Shown piece after piece: positions 8,127 through 15,906 of a stretch of DNA of 33,076 nucleotides. The position numbers and the translations under genes are program-made. Origin of the DNA: DATKGL01 sp035510455 (GTDB lineage: Bacteria > Patescibacteriota > Saccharimonadia > Saccharimonadales > UBA4665); contig DATKHB010000028.1 in assembly GCA_035510455.1 (NCBI GenBank), forward strand, positions 1 through 33,076, read 5' to 3'. The notes under the pieces were generated by a model. That model saw only the letters and a program-made list of their open reading frames with translations. It made no database searches and had not been told where the DNA came from. The stretch's first letter is position 1. Each line of letters begins with the position of its first letter.

Positions 8127-9367
8127 GAGACGTTCTCCACCAATGCCGGTTCGGGCTCTAACTGCGAATTCCCTAGCTGAGCGATTACTTGATCGAGATT
8201 ATTTTGATTAAGGTATCTGGAGAATAGATCTCGCCAAACTTTATCTTGAACATAGTGAACGATCCGGTCAGAAAACGATAAATCATTGGTAACACAAAGC
8301 GCTACGTCTAGCATGTTAAGAGAAACTACCTGACCGTGATTAACATGCGCTAAATTAGTGGTGTCCAGCCAAAACTCCAGTGAAGGTACGGCCTTAGCCA
8401 GAGCGGCTTCGGATTTTACAAGCTGTAAATCCTCTGCCTGGACATGTGGCTCAAACAGTTCCGGAACCAACACTTTTTCCACGGCGCTATAGTAATACTG
8501 GATTACCCGCCACGGCAGGTTTTGCCCGGCTAATTGAACCGAGGTATAGGGCTCGTGTTCGCTGACCTGGGCTACTAGTTTGCCAAAATCTGGTTTTACC
8601 TGTTGAAGTTTTAGGAAAGTGCTTGAACAGCGTATAGAATTAATGTCTTCCAGCATAGTCAGTACGCTTGTTATGGCAAGCGCTGGTATTGATGCGATGA
8701 CGGGTAGGATTACGACCGCGCCTAATTCTTTGAAAGATAAAGTTGCGTGTTTCTGATCTTTAGAAAATCTCTCTGCCGGTGCTTCCCAGCGTCTGGCTGA
8801 CAAAAAAGTCACAGATATCTTTCTGGGTTCGAAATCGCTGGGCTTTAACTCGGAATATTGAGCCTTGAAGTTTTTGTGCCACGAGGGTGATTCGTATATT
8901 TTAGCGGCAGCGTAGAGATTAGCTATTGGTTCATGTTTTAGCATCGAGTCAACGGATCTGTAGCCGAGTTGCTTCATGGCTTTAATCGGAGCACACTTTT
9001 TTAGCAATCTCTTGGCCACGCTCAGCTTCAAGGCAAAAGTGCTTTTGGGGATATCTAATTTCGAGATAAACTGCTGAACAGATGAGAGAATTTCAACAGA
9101 TGGGGCGTCTTCTTTCAGGCCTAGCTGATTACGAAAGCCGACTTCGTCTTCACTCAGCCGCTGTTTAAGGGCATGGTAGAGTTCAGAAGAGTCAGTGTCG
9201 CTGGGATCTAAGCCGAGTAATCTTAATTTTGCTCTAACTCTCTGAGATATATCAACGCTTAGATGTATATCCTCACTAGGATGTCCGCTGGCTTTCTCTA
9301 GCTGGCGCAGAGTCAACTGAAAATTGGGTTCGGGAGCAGACAAAAGTTCCGATAGCATACGAGTCAT
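8123..9367 (-). CDS. Conserved-looking protein of unknown family
   Basis: I do not recognise this protein. From the ATG at 9367 it has 414 residues; a TTG at 9406 would add 13 residues, and an ATG at 9358 would remove 3. It looks mostly helical and soluble, with one hydrophobic stretch (ELGAVVILPVIASIPALAI) near the middle that could be a buried core helix or a single membrane segment. No nucleotide-binding or metal-binding motif is apparent. It lies between a PfkB kinase (stop at 9416) and the SLOG protein, whose GTG start overlaps its TGA stop. It therefore probably belongs to the same transcription unit and may work with the SLOG protein. Confidence 0.65.
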   Translation of the reverse strand: MTRMLSELLSAPEPNFQLTLRQLEKASGHPSEDIHLSVDISQRVRAKLRLLGLDPSDTDSSELYHALKQRLSEDEVGFRNQLGLKEDAPSVEILSSVQQFISKLDIPKSTFALKLSVAKRLLKKCAPIKAMKQLGYRSVDSMLKHEPIANLYAAAKIYESPSWHKNFKAQYSELKPSDFEPRKISVTFLSARRWEAPAERFSKDQKHATLSFKELGAVVILPVIASIPALAITSVLTMLEDINSIRCSSTFLKLQQVKPDFGKLVAQVSEHEPYTSVQLAGQNLPWRVIQYYYSAVEKVLVPELFEPHVQAEDLQLVKSEAALAKAVPSLEFWLDTTNLAHVNHGQVVSLNMLDVALCVTNDLSFSDRIVHYVQDKVWRDLFSRYLNQNNLDQVIAQLGNSQLEPEPALVENVS

Positions 9368-9415
9368 TGTTACTTTCAGATTACCACAAGCGACATATCG
9401 TAGCAAAGCTAGTGC

Positions 9416-10441
9416 TTAAATACGCTGAGGCTTATACCATTCGGGAGCTTTTCTAAGGTATTCGTCGAGTTCTCTTTCGCTTAGCAGACCGGCTTGACCG
9501 CCAACTTTTTGGACTACCGACATAGAGTTTATCGGCGCCCATTGCAAAGCGCCTTCAATAGTATTGCCCCTTAAAATAGCTGCCACAAAAGTCGAGGCAA
9601 AGGCATCGCCCGCTCCAGTCCGCTCGTAAGGTGGAGCAATATCCGGGTATAACGGCATTTTAAACCGGTTATCTCCTTCACTGGCATAAGCGCCGTCCGG
9701 ACCGTCAGTAATCACTACTATTTTAGGGCCAAGGGCGTGCAAACGACTCAAGAGATCATTTATGTCCTCGTGGTTACCGCCGCCAACCGTAACCGCTTCT
9801 TCGCGGTTTAAAATCAGAACTTCGCTTCGTCGATAGATTCTCTGTAACCGCTCAGTGCCAGCTTCCATTTGAAATGTCCCTGGCTGAAAAGCCATCTTAA
9901 CATCGGGGTTTTCATCTAGCCAGTTAGCCACTTGATCATGATAAGGAATGGCGTGTTCACTAACCGAGCTGAAATACACCCATTTTGGTTTTTCGCTGGG
10001 TCGTAAATGCGGCCAATGGTAGTCATATTCCTCGTGTTTAATAAGGATCGTTCTTTCTGCTTTGTACCAAAGGACAAAATGATAATTACTTTTCTTGCCA
10101 GGATTAATTCTTACAAACCTAGTATCAACCTTGTCCTTGCCCAAAGAATTGATGATATCCCGCCCATACTGATCGCCGCCGACGTTAGTCACGAAGCCAG
10201 TCTTTAGCCCTAGTCTGGCGAACGATACTGCAGCATTACCAGCGTTTCCGACCCCTTCAACGACCTCTCGATGATCAAACGGCAGCTTAGTCCCATAGAG
10301 CATTACCAGCCAGCTGCCTTGCTCGTTCTCGTAAGTTTGTGCTTCGTTATCAAGCAGACGAATAAAATCATCAGTGACGACATCGCCAATACTAACTATG
10401 TCGAGCAGATCATTTTGTTTTTGCCCACCGTCTTCGTTCAT
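9416..10441 (-). CDS. PfkB/ribokinase family sugar kinase
   Basis: The 341-residue protein belongs to the PfkB family, which phosphorylates sugars or nucleosides with ATP. The C-terminal signature is clear: ERTGAGDAF with GAGD at 276-279, D279 being the catalytic base and GAG the anion hole. The N-terminal glycine-rich block GVGNAGNAAVSFARLGL (about 63-79) and NREE (212-215) also fit. The exact substrate cannot be read from the sequence. It lies 36 bases downstream of fructose-bisphosphate aldolase and next to the pentose phosphate genes, which suggests a sugar phosphate role such as ribokinase or a phosphofructokinase substitute. This is inference. Confidence 0.85.
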   Translation of the reverse strand: MNEDGGQKQNDLLDIVSIGDVVTDDFIRLLDNEAQTYENEQGSWLVMLYGTKLPFDHREVVEGVGNAGNAAVSFARLGLKTGFVTNVGGDQYGRDIINSLGKDKVDTRFVRINPGKKSNYHFVLWYKAERTILIKHEEYDYHWPHLRPSEKPKWVYFSSVSEHAIPYHDQVANWLDENPDVKMAFQPGTFQMEAGTERLQRIYRRSEVLILNREEAVTVGGGNHEDINDLLSRLHALGPKIVVITDGPDGAYASEGDNRFKMPLYPDIAPPYERTGAGDAFASTFVAAILRGNTIEGALQWAPINSMSVVQKVGGQAGLLSERELDEYLRKAPEWYKPQRI

Positions 10442-10477
10442 ACTTACGCTTATCTTCCCATAACTTATAGCCTGAAA

Positions 10478-11395
10478 TCAACCGTTGTTGGCTTTATTGT
10501 TCGAATTAAAATTTTCTAGTTTACTTTCAACAACTTCACGAATGGCACCCACTACCTTCTCGTTAACGAGTTTGGCTACTGAGTATTCATCAGGATTATC
10601 GGCTAAAGATTTTTCTAAGGCCGTACGGTAGGCGTAGCGCATGTCAGAATTTATATTTATCTTAGTTACGCCTATTTTAACGGCATTCACAAAGTAATGT
10701 CCGGGAGTGTCGCTTCCGCCGTGGAGGCTTATGTTGCAATCAATGGCCTCGCGGACTTTTTGCAGGAGTTCTAAATCTAGAATTTTAGGGACCGGATATT
10801 TACCGTGCAAATTACCAATAGCCGCGGCAAAGGTATCAATGCCGGTTGAATCTACAAAGTGTTTAGCCCCTTCTGGAGTACTAAAAGTCTTTTTGATTTC
10901 ATCGTAATCAATTTTCTCAGTAAAAACATTAGATCCGCCGGCAAAATAATGCGGCTCGGCCTCAACCAGTGCGCCGGTAAACTTAGCGTAATTAACTACT
11001 TCTTTGGTAGCCGCAATTATTTCCTCATCAGTAGCATCGTGATTGGCCTGGCTGACATCAATATGTATAAACTCAAAACCGGCTTCGATGCCAAGTTTGG
11101 CAGCTTCAACTGATGGCGAGTGATCTAAGTTAACGTAAATTTCCAAACCGTACTCATGTTTGAAGTTATCAACCAAGTCACGGACATTATCGAGCCCTAT
11201 CTCATCAACTTCACCCTGGCTGACCTCCACAAGGACTGGCGCTTTTTTACTGCTGGCTGCCAGCGCTACAGCCCTTAGCGTTGGTTCATCATCAAGGTTA
11301 AAGGCTCCGAAAGCAAAATGTTCAGTCCGGGCTCTTTGCATAGATAGACGAGCCTGCGCACAATTTTGGCGGATCTTATTTAGGGTTAAGGGCAT
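10478..11395 (-). CDS. fba: Class II fructose-bisphosphate aldolase
   Basis: This is a zinc-dependent aldolase interconverting fructose 1,6-bisphosphate with glyceraldehyde-3-phosphate and DHAP. The protein has 305 residues. Class II hallmarks: D91-H92 in NLDHS (catalytic Asp and Zn ligand), EAEPHYFAGG in place of the usual EGELG region, H197 in IGNLHGKYP, H225 in SLHGGSDTP, and KININSDMRYAY for phosphate binding. The tail ends in a short Asn-rich stretch. It has its own promoter but directly follows the gap-rpiB-rpe-tkt block on the same strand. Tagatose- or sedoheptulose-bisphosphate activity is possible in this family. Confidence 0.93.
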   Translation of the reverse strand: MPLTLNKIRQNCAQARLSMQRARTEHFAFGAFNLDDEPTLRAVALAASSKKAPVLVEVSQGEVDEIGLDNVRDLVDNFKHEYGLEIYVNLDHSPSVEAAKLGIEAGFEFIHIDVSQANHDATDEEIIAATKEVVNYAKFTGALVEAEPHYFAGGSNVFTEKIDYDEIKKTFSTPEGAKHFVDSTGIDTFAAAIGNLHGKYPVPKILDLELLQKVREAIDCNISLHGGSDTPGHYFVNAVKIGVTKININSDMRYAYRTALEKSLADNPDEYSVAKLVNEKVVGAIREVVESKLENFNSNNKANNG

Positions 11396-11401
11396 GGACT
11401 T

Positions 11402-11431
11402 ATTCTAACCGTTTATGCTTTTCTTTGTAAA
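11402..11431 (-). promoter_or_regulatory. Promoter of fba, leaderless layout
   Basis: The minus strand reads TTTACA (11431-11426), an 18-base spacer and TAGAAT (11407-11402), then 6 bases (AAGTCC) to the fba ATG at 11395. The -35 box matches consensus at 5 of 6 bases. The predicted transcription start coincides with the start codon. Confidence 0.55.
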
Positions 11432-11438
11432 ACTGACT

Positions 11439-12410
11439 TCACTTTAAGAGAGAATGGCAAGCTAGTCTGATATGCTCGGCATCCAGCCCGAAATGCTTTA
11501 GTAGCTCATTGGGTTCACCCGATTCACCAAAACGGTCTTTCATACCGATTCGTTTCATTGGCGTAGGAAGTTCTTCGCCGAGTAGCTCAGCTATAGCGCT
11601 GCCCAACCCGCCGTTTATCTGACCTTCTTCGACGGTCACCACTTTCCCAGTTTTTCTGACGCTTTCAAGTATCGTTTCGTAGTCCAAGGGCTTAATTGTC
11701 GGAACGTGGACAACTTCAGCGCTGATACCTTCTTTTATTAGTCTCTCAGCAGCTACCAGACCCTGATAAGTCATAGTGCCAGTGGTGATGATCGATATAT
11801 CTGTGCCTGGTTTATGTATATAGGCTTTGCCGATACTAAATGGCGTGTCTTTTGTAGTGATCACAGGAGTTGCCTCACGGGCCAGTCGCATATAATTAGG
11901 CCTTGAATCCTTAGCCATAGCCAGCGCTGCTCTAGAGGCCTCCAAGCTATCACAGGGGGCAATTACAACCATGTTGGGGAGTACTCTCATTAGCCCAATA
12001 TCTTCCAGCATTTGATGAGTCGCGCCATCCGGCCCAACACTAATGCCAGCGTGCGAACCAATTATTTTAACTGGACGATCGTTAAGACATATAGTTGTCC
12101 GAATTTGTTCCCAGTTACGCCCAGGGCTAAAAGCCGCATAACTGCTAACGAAAGGTATCTTGCCCATGGCTGTTAGCCCAGCACCGACGGTCACTAGATT
12201 TTGCTCAGCCACTCCGATCTGGATGAACCGTTCCGGGAAAGCTTCTTTAAATAAGCTCATTTTGGTGGAGTCAGTTAAATCAGCGCAGGCCGCCACGACG
12301 TTTTTGTCCAGCTTGCCGGCTTCTAATAAACCACGACCAAAACCCTCTCTGATAGCTTCCAAGGTAATTTTTTCATCAGAGATATCTGACACTAAATTTA
12401 ATCCGGGCAT
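11439..12410 (-). CDS. tktC: Transketolase, C-terminal half (Pyr and C domains)
   Basis: The 323-residue protein carries the pyrimidine-binding domain and the C-terminal domain of transketolase. The catalytic Glu that protonates the TPP aminopyrimidine is E69 in IGVAEQNLV. H120 (GSHAGISVGPDGATHQ) and H132 fit substrate-binding histidines. With TktN it forms the two-subunit transketolase that moves two-carbon ketol units between sugar phosphates. The ATG follows the tktN stop with no gap (TAAATG), so the two halves are probably made in equal amounts. The alternative reading, a DXP synthase or pyruvate dehydrogenase beta-like protein, is less likely given the neighbouring rpe and rpiB. Confidence 0.93.
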   Translation of the reverse strand: MPGLNLVSDISDEKITLEAIREGFGRGLLEAGKLDKNVVAACADLTDSTKMSLFKEAFPERFIQIGVAEQNLVTVGAGLTAMGKIPFVSSYAAFSPGRNWEQIRTTICLNDRPVKIIGSHAGISVGPDGATHQMLEDIGLMRVLPNMVVIAPCDSLEASRAALAMAKDSRPNYMRLAREATPVITTKDTPFSIGKAYIHKPGTDISIITTGTMTYQGLVAAERLIKEGISAEVVHVPTIKPLDYETILESVRKTGKVVTVEEGQINGGLGSAIAELLGEELPTPMKRIGMKDRFGESGEPNELLKHFGLDAEHIRLACHSLLK

Positions 12411-13265
12411 TTAATCGGCCTCGCTCTTAATTTTGCCACGAAGCGTTCGTAGTTCTTTTAGGGCTAGCTTAGCTTGTTCATGATCGGGCGGGATACCGTG
12501 CCAATGATAATCGTACTCCATGAAATCGACACCGTCGCCGGGTATGGTATGAGCGATAATTACAACCGGTTTCTCAACTATAGCTTTAGCCATGGCGGTA
12601 GCATTAATAATTTCCTCCATGTTGTTGCCGTTAATCTCTATTACATGCCATCCGAACGCTTCCCATTTAGCCTTTAGATCTTCTAGAGGCATAATATTTT
12701 CAGTCGGACCATCAAGTTGTATATTATTCCGATCAACAATGGCAATAATGTTGCTGAGACGATATTTAGAAGCCAACATGGCAGCTTCCCAAATATTACC
12801 CTCATCAAGTTCTCCGTCGCCGGTGATTACATAAACCCAACGATGAGTGATGTTGTCCATGCGCATCGCAAGCGTTATACCGCAAGCTTGACTAATGCCA
12901 CATCCCAGTGGTCCACTGGTAGTCTCCAGGCCTGGCAACCGAACACGTTCGGGGTGGCCTTGAAGTCTCGACCCTAGCTTTCTAAGCGTCATCAGTTCCT
13001 CGACGGGGAAATAGCCGGCATGAGCCATAGTGGCATATCTAACCGGTACACAGTGTCCATTGCTTAGCAGTAATATGTCCCTCTCGCTCCAATCAGGATC
13101 TTTGGGGTTGTGTTTCAAGATATCAAAATAAAGCGCCGTAAAAATATCGGCGAGCCCTAAAGGGCCTGCCGAGTGACCGCTGCCGGCATGCTCTAGCATT
13201 TTAATAATGTCTTGGCGAATCTGGTTAGCTTTTAGTTCTAATTCTTCTATAGATAGACTGGGCAT
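12411..13265 (-). CDS. tktN: Transketolase, N-terminal half (TPP-binding PP domain)
   Basis: The 284-residue protein holds the diphosphate-binding domain. The TPP motif begins at GDG (149-151) and ends with N181 in VDRNNIQLDG. H31 (GSGH), H71 (SNGHCV) and H104 (GHPE) match the substrate and cofactor histidines of transketolases. The split into two genes occurs in many archaea and bacteria and is not a frameshift: each half has its own start and stop and they abut cleanly. It is preceded by rpe with a 2-base gap. Confidence 0.94.
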   Translation of the reverse strand: MPSLSIEELELKANQIRQDIIKMLEHAGSGHSAGPLGLADIFTALYFDILKHNPKDPDWSERDILLLSNGHCVPVRYATMAHAGYFPVEELMTLRKLGSRLQGHPERVRLPGLETTSGPLGCGISQACGITLAMRMDNITHRWVYVITGDGELDEGNIWEAAMLASKYRLSNIIAIVDRNNIQLDGPTENIMPLEDLKAKWEAFGWHVIEINGNNMEEIINATAMAKAIVEKPVVIIAHTIPGDGVDFMEYDYHWHGIPPDHEQAKLALKELRTLRGKIKSEAD

Positions 13266-13267
13266 AT

Positions 13268-13903
13268 TTAGCTACTCAACTTTGATTCTAGTGTAGCATA
13301 AGCCTCATCTGGGTTATGGGCCCGACCAATATAACTGCCGACATTCAAAACGTCAACGCCGCCATCTGCCAGTTGTCTAATATTGGTGTCATTAATACCA
13401 CCGTCCCAGCCAATCTCAAGTCGTGGTTTTAGGCTTTTAAGCCGCTTTACTTTGGGAAGTAGGCTAAGATCGGCTTGCCCGCCGTAGTAGCCTAGATTGC
13501 CAGAAAATATCATTACATGATCAATAAATTCTAGAGAGGATTCGATTAAACTTGTAGGCGTGTCGGCTAAAAGTGCCACCCCGACTTCAACGCCGTGACC
13601 ATGAAGAAGTGTCGAGAATTTATCGAAATCGCCTTCAGCTTCGGCTTGTACTATAACTAGTTGCGGGGCAAGCGCCAGATAGGTCTCGGAGTAAACAAAC
13701 GGCTGCTTATACATAACATGCAGATCTGCTCTAACTCCTCCCGGCCACCAAACTTTGTCAACATCTACTAGATGGCTGGGAGTCATAGTGCCGTTAGCTA
13801 GATCAATGTGAATTCTAAGAGCAAATCGAGAGATCATACCAATAGCCGACTGATAGTCCTTCGGGTTATTGACAGTAATTGTCGGGCAGATGTCAGCAGC
13901 CAT
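13268..13903 (-). CDS. rpe: Ribulose-phosphate 3-epimerase family protein, divergent
   Basis: This 211-residue TIM-barrel protein would interconvert ribulose 5-phosphate and xylulose 5-phosphate. All four metal ligands of Rpe are present in order: H32 and D34 in RIHIDLANG, H62 in DLHVMYKQP and D167 in GWDGGIN. D34 and D167 are also the acid/base pair. The usual HVDVMDG appears as HIDLANG, and the phosphate loop VGSYIG resembles the usual AGSAIF. Overall it is divergent from well-known Rpe, but its place between rpiB and tktN supports the assignment. Confidence 0.85.
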   Translation of the reverse strand: MAADICPTITVNNPKDYQSAIGMISRFALRIHIDLANGTMTPSHLVDVDKVWWPGGVRADLHVMYKQPFVYSETYLALAPQLVIVQAEAEGDFDKFSTLLHGHGVEVGVALLADTPTSLIESSLEFIDHVMIFSGNLGYYGGQADLSLLPKVKRLKSLKPRLEIGWDGGINDTNIRQLADGGVDVLNVGSYIGRAHNPDEAYATLESKLSS

Positions 13904-13905
13904 TT

Positions 13906-14355
13906 TTAAGATCCAAAGTTATCTATTTCACGAATCCGTCTTTGGAACCTCGATGCTCCAGAAAAAGGCGTTGTCAGCCAAGTTCGAACGACAGACTCAG
14001 CCTGATCAGCGCTTAGCATCCTAGAAGCCAGACAAAGGACGTTGCTGTCGTCGTCGTTACGGCCCATTCGGGCTTCTTCAACGTCTCGAATCAAACTGGC
14101 TCTAATGCCCTTAAAACGATTGGCTACCATACACATACCCTGCCCGCTGGCGCAAATAAGTATGCCTTTAGGGTCAGCATCGGAACTGGTAAGCAGAGCA
14201 TCGACTACCTCCAACGCATAATCTGGAAAATCGTCGTCCGATTTTAATTTTTTATTACCTTTATCAACAACCGAATAGCCCAACTTTTTGAGATAGCCTA
14301 TGAGCTGACCTTTCAGTTCAAAGCCGTTATGGTCTGCCCCGACGTATACTTTCAT
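13906..14355 (-). CDS. rpiB: RpiB/LacAB-type sugar-phosphate isomerase
   Basis: The 149-residue protein has the RpiB fold signatures: GADHNG (D8, H9), FPDYA, and GILICASGQGM with the candidate catalytic base C68, then ANRFKGIRA. It would convert ribose 5-phosphate to ribulose 5-phosphate. Oddly, the conserved His of the usual HND/NxNVL block, thought to help open the sugar ring, aligns with D101 in DDDSNVL. This may change substrate range or rate. It lies in the gap-rpiB-rpe-tkt operon with gaps of 2-6 bases, which supports a pentose phosphate role. Confidence 0.88.
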   Translation of the reverse strand: MKVYVGADHNGFELKGQLIGYLKKLGYSVVDKGNKKLKSDDDFPDYALEVVDALLTSSDADPKGILICASGQGMCMVANRFKGIRASLIRDVEEARMGRNDDDSNVLCLASRMLSADQAESVVRTWLTTPFSGASRFQRRIREIDNFGS

Positions 14356-14361
14356 TTTTGG

Positions 14362-15402
14362 TTACTCGTGAGCTTGAGCGTGGTCTTCCACCTTATGGAG
14401 TGAACGCCCGATATCGGCTACTTCCTCGACTAATCGGTTACTATATCCCCATTCGTTGTCGTACCATACGACTACCTTGGCAAGATTGCCAGCGACGACA
14501 TTTGTCAGCTCCAGGTCAACGATGCCAGAGTTACTGTTGCCGATATAGTCACTGCTGACCAGCGGCTCGTCAGAAACAGCCACGATGCCTTGATAATATG
14601 ACTCAGCGGACGCTTTTTTAAGCGCTTCGTTGATTTCATCTTTCGTAGCGTTGCGCTTGAGCAGCATAGTCACGTCACTTAAGCTCACTACTGGTGTTGG
14701 CACGCGAACACTCATCCCGTCGAATTTACCTTGCAAACTTGGCACGGTCAGCGCCACCGCAGTAGCGGCTCCGGTACTTGTCGGAACTATATTATGGGCA
14801 GCGGCTCGGCCCTCACGGACATCTTTGGACGGGCTATCGGTAAGTGTTTGGCTGGCGGTGTCGCTATGAACGGTCGTTAGCATGGCTTTTTCGATACCAA
14901 ATGCCTTATCCAGGATATCCATAATTGCCGCTATGCTGTTAGTCGTGCAAGACGCGTTGCTGATGATTTCACCAGCCTTATCGAGCTGATCGTCGTTGGC
15001 GCCTATAACGATAGTTTTAACATCGTCGCTTTTAGTAGGAGCCGAAATAACCACTCGCTTAGCACCAGCTGCTATATGAGCATGAGCGGTCTCGCTAGTC
15101 GTAAAACGTCCGGTCGATTCAATAACGACATCCACCTTCTGTTCTCCCCAGGGTAGGGCTGATGGATCTTTTTCGGCCGATACCGGGATCGCTGTACCGT
15201 CAATCATCAGGTTATGTTCATCAAAACTCACTTGATGGTGATAGTCGCCGTAATTAGAGTCGTGCTTTAGTAGATAGGCTAGGTTCTTAGTGTCTGTCAA
15301 ATCATTAATGCCTACAACCTCGAGATCATCACGGTCGTGCGCGATCCTAAACGCTATACGCCCGATGCGACCAAAACCATTAATTGCCACCCGTGTTTTC
15401 AT
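14362..15402 (-). CDS. gap: Glyceraldehyde-3-phosphate dehydrogenase
   Basis: The enzyme oxidises glyceraldehyde-3-phosphate to 1,3-bisphosphoglycerate with NAD(P). The protein has 346 residues. Visible are the Rossmann motif NGFGRIGR, IND at 32-34 (an Asp here favours NAD), catalytic C152 in SNASCTTNS, H179 in TTVHSDTASQ (canonical HAYT is changed to HSDT), and WYDNEWGYSNR near the C terminus. It is the first gene of the carbon-metabolism operon. The C-terminal tail (KVEDHAQAHE) is an unstructured extension. The leader carries a possible AAGGA ribosome-binding site 10 bases before the ATG, in contrast with the leaderless genes nearby. Confidence 0.97.
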   Translation of the reverse strand: MKTRVAINGFGRIGRIAFRIAHDRDDLEVVGINDLTDTKNLAYLLKHDSNYGDYHHQVSFDEHNLMIDGTAIPVSAEKDPSALPWGEQKVDVVIESTGRFTTSETAHAHIAAGAKRVVISAPTKSDDVKTIVIGANDDQLDKAGEIISNASCTTNSIAAIMDILDKAFGIEKAMLTTVHSDTASQTLTDSPSKDVREGRAAAHNIVPTSTGAATAVALTVPSLQGKFDGMSVRVPTPVVSLSDVTMLLKRNATKDEINEALKKASAESYYQGIVAVSDEPLVSSDYIGNSNSGIVDLELTNVVAGNLAKVVVWYDNEWGYSNRLVEEVADIGRSLHKVEDHAQAHE

Positions 15403-15430
15403 TTTTCTCTAGTCCTTGGTTAAATTATTT

Positions 15431-15474
15431 TAAGAGATCTCTCTTATTGTAAAAGCATGAGCAGGATGATGCAA
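15431..15474 (-). promoter_or_regulatory. Promoter of gap operon with overlapping inverted repeat
   Basis: The minus strand reads TTGCAT (15474-15469), a 17-base spacer and TACAAT (15451-15446). Directly downstream, at the predicted transcription start, is a perfect inverted repeat TAAGAG-N4-CTCTTA (15431-15446), whose centre contains AGAGATCTCT. An operator at this position would block transcription when bound, but no regulator gene is adjacent. Confidence 0.45.
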
Positions 15475-15502
15475 CTTCTATGATGAATTACTTTAATTTT
15501 GG

Positions 15503-15508
15503 TAATAT
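15503..15508 (+). promoter_or_regulatory. -10 box of the Nudix gene at 15515
   Basis: TAATAT ends 6 bases before the ATG at 15515. No Shine-Dalgarno sequence or good -35 box is seen. The layout fits a leaderless transcript. Confidence 0.35.
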
Positions 15509-15514
15509 TAATGG

Positions 15515-15904
15515 ATGAAAGACAAAGTCATTGTAGCAAAAACCTTCGTCATAAATCCCAAAGGATTAATACTAACACTTCGTAGAAGCAACACCGATCC
15601 GATAAGACCCTTAACTTGGGATCTACCTGGAGGAGAAGTTGAGTATGGAGAAGATCCGACGGAAGCCGTTATTCGCGAAGCTATGGAAGAAGTCGGGCTA
15701 AAGATTGAGAATCCTCAAATCTTCAGAGTCAAAACTACTAACAGGGCCAAGTACGTTATTCGTTTGTTGTATTACGTATATGCTGATAGTGAAAAGATAA
15801 AGTTGAGCTACGAACACTATCAGTATAAATGGGTAACAAAAGAAGCCTTCAGCAAATTAGATATCCCCGAGCACTATCTGGATGGTCTTAGGTATTTACC
15901 CTAA
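15515..15904 (+). CDS. Nudix hydrolase
   Basis: The 129-residue protein has a complete Nudix box (GX5EX7REUXEEXGU) running from G40 (GGEVEYGE) to VGL at about 62, with REAMEE supplying the metal-binding glutamates. Such enzymes cleave nucleoside diphosphates linked to another group, such as oxidised dNTPs, ADP-ribose or dinucleoside polyphosphates. The substrate cannot be deduced. The N terminus (KVIVAKTFVINPKGLILTLRR) is the usual first strand pair. The gene ends 2 bases from the stop of pyrophosphatase, which faces it. Confidence 0.9.
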   Translation: MKDKVIVAKTFVINPKGLILTLRRSNTDPIRPLTWDLPGGEVEYGEDPTEAVIREAMEEVGLKIENPQIFRVKTTNRAKYVIRLLYYVYADSEKIKLSYEHYQYKWVTKEAFSKLDIPEHYLDGLRYLP

Positions 15905-15906
15905 CC

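Noticed and set aside
11439..13265. Frameshifted single transketolase gene
   Set aside because: Both halves are complete domains with their own start and stop (TAAATG junction), as in known two-subunit transketolases.
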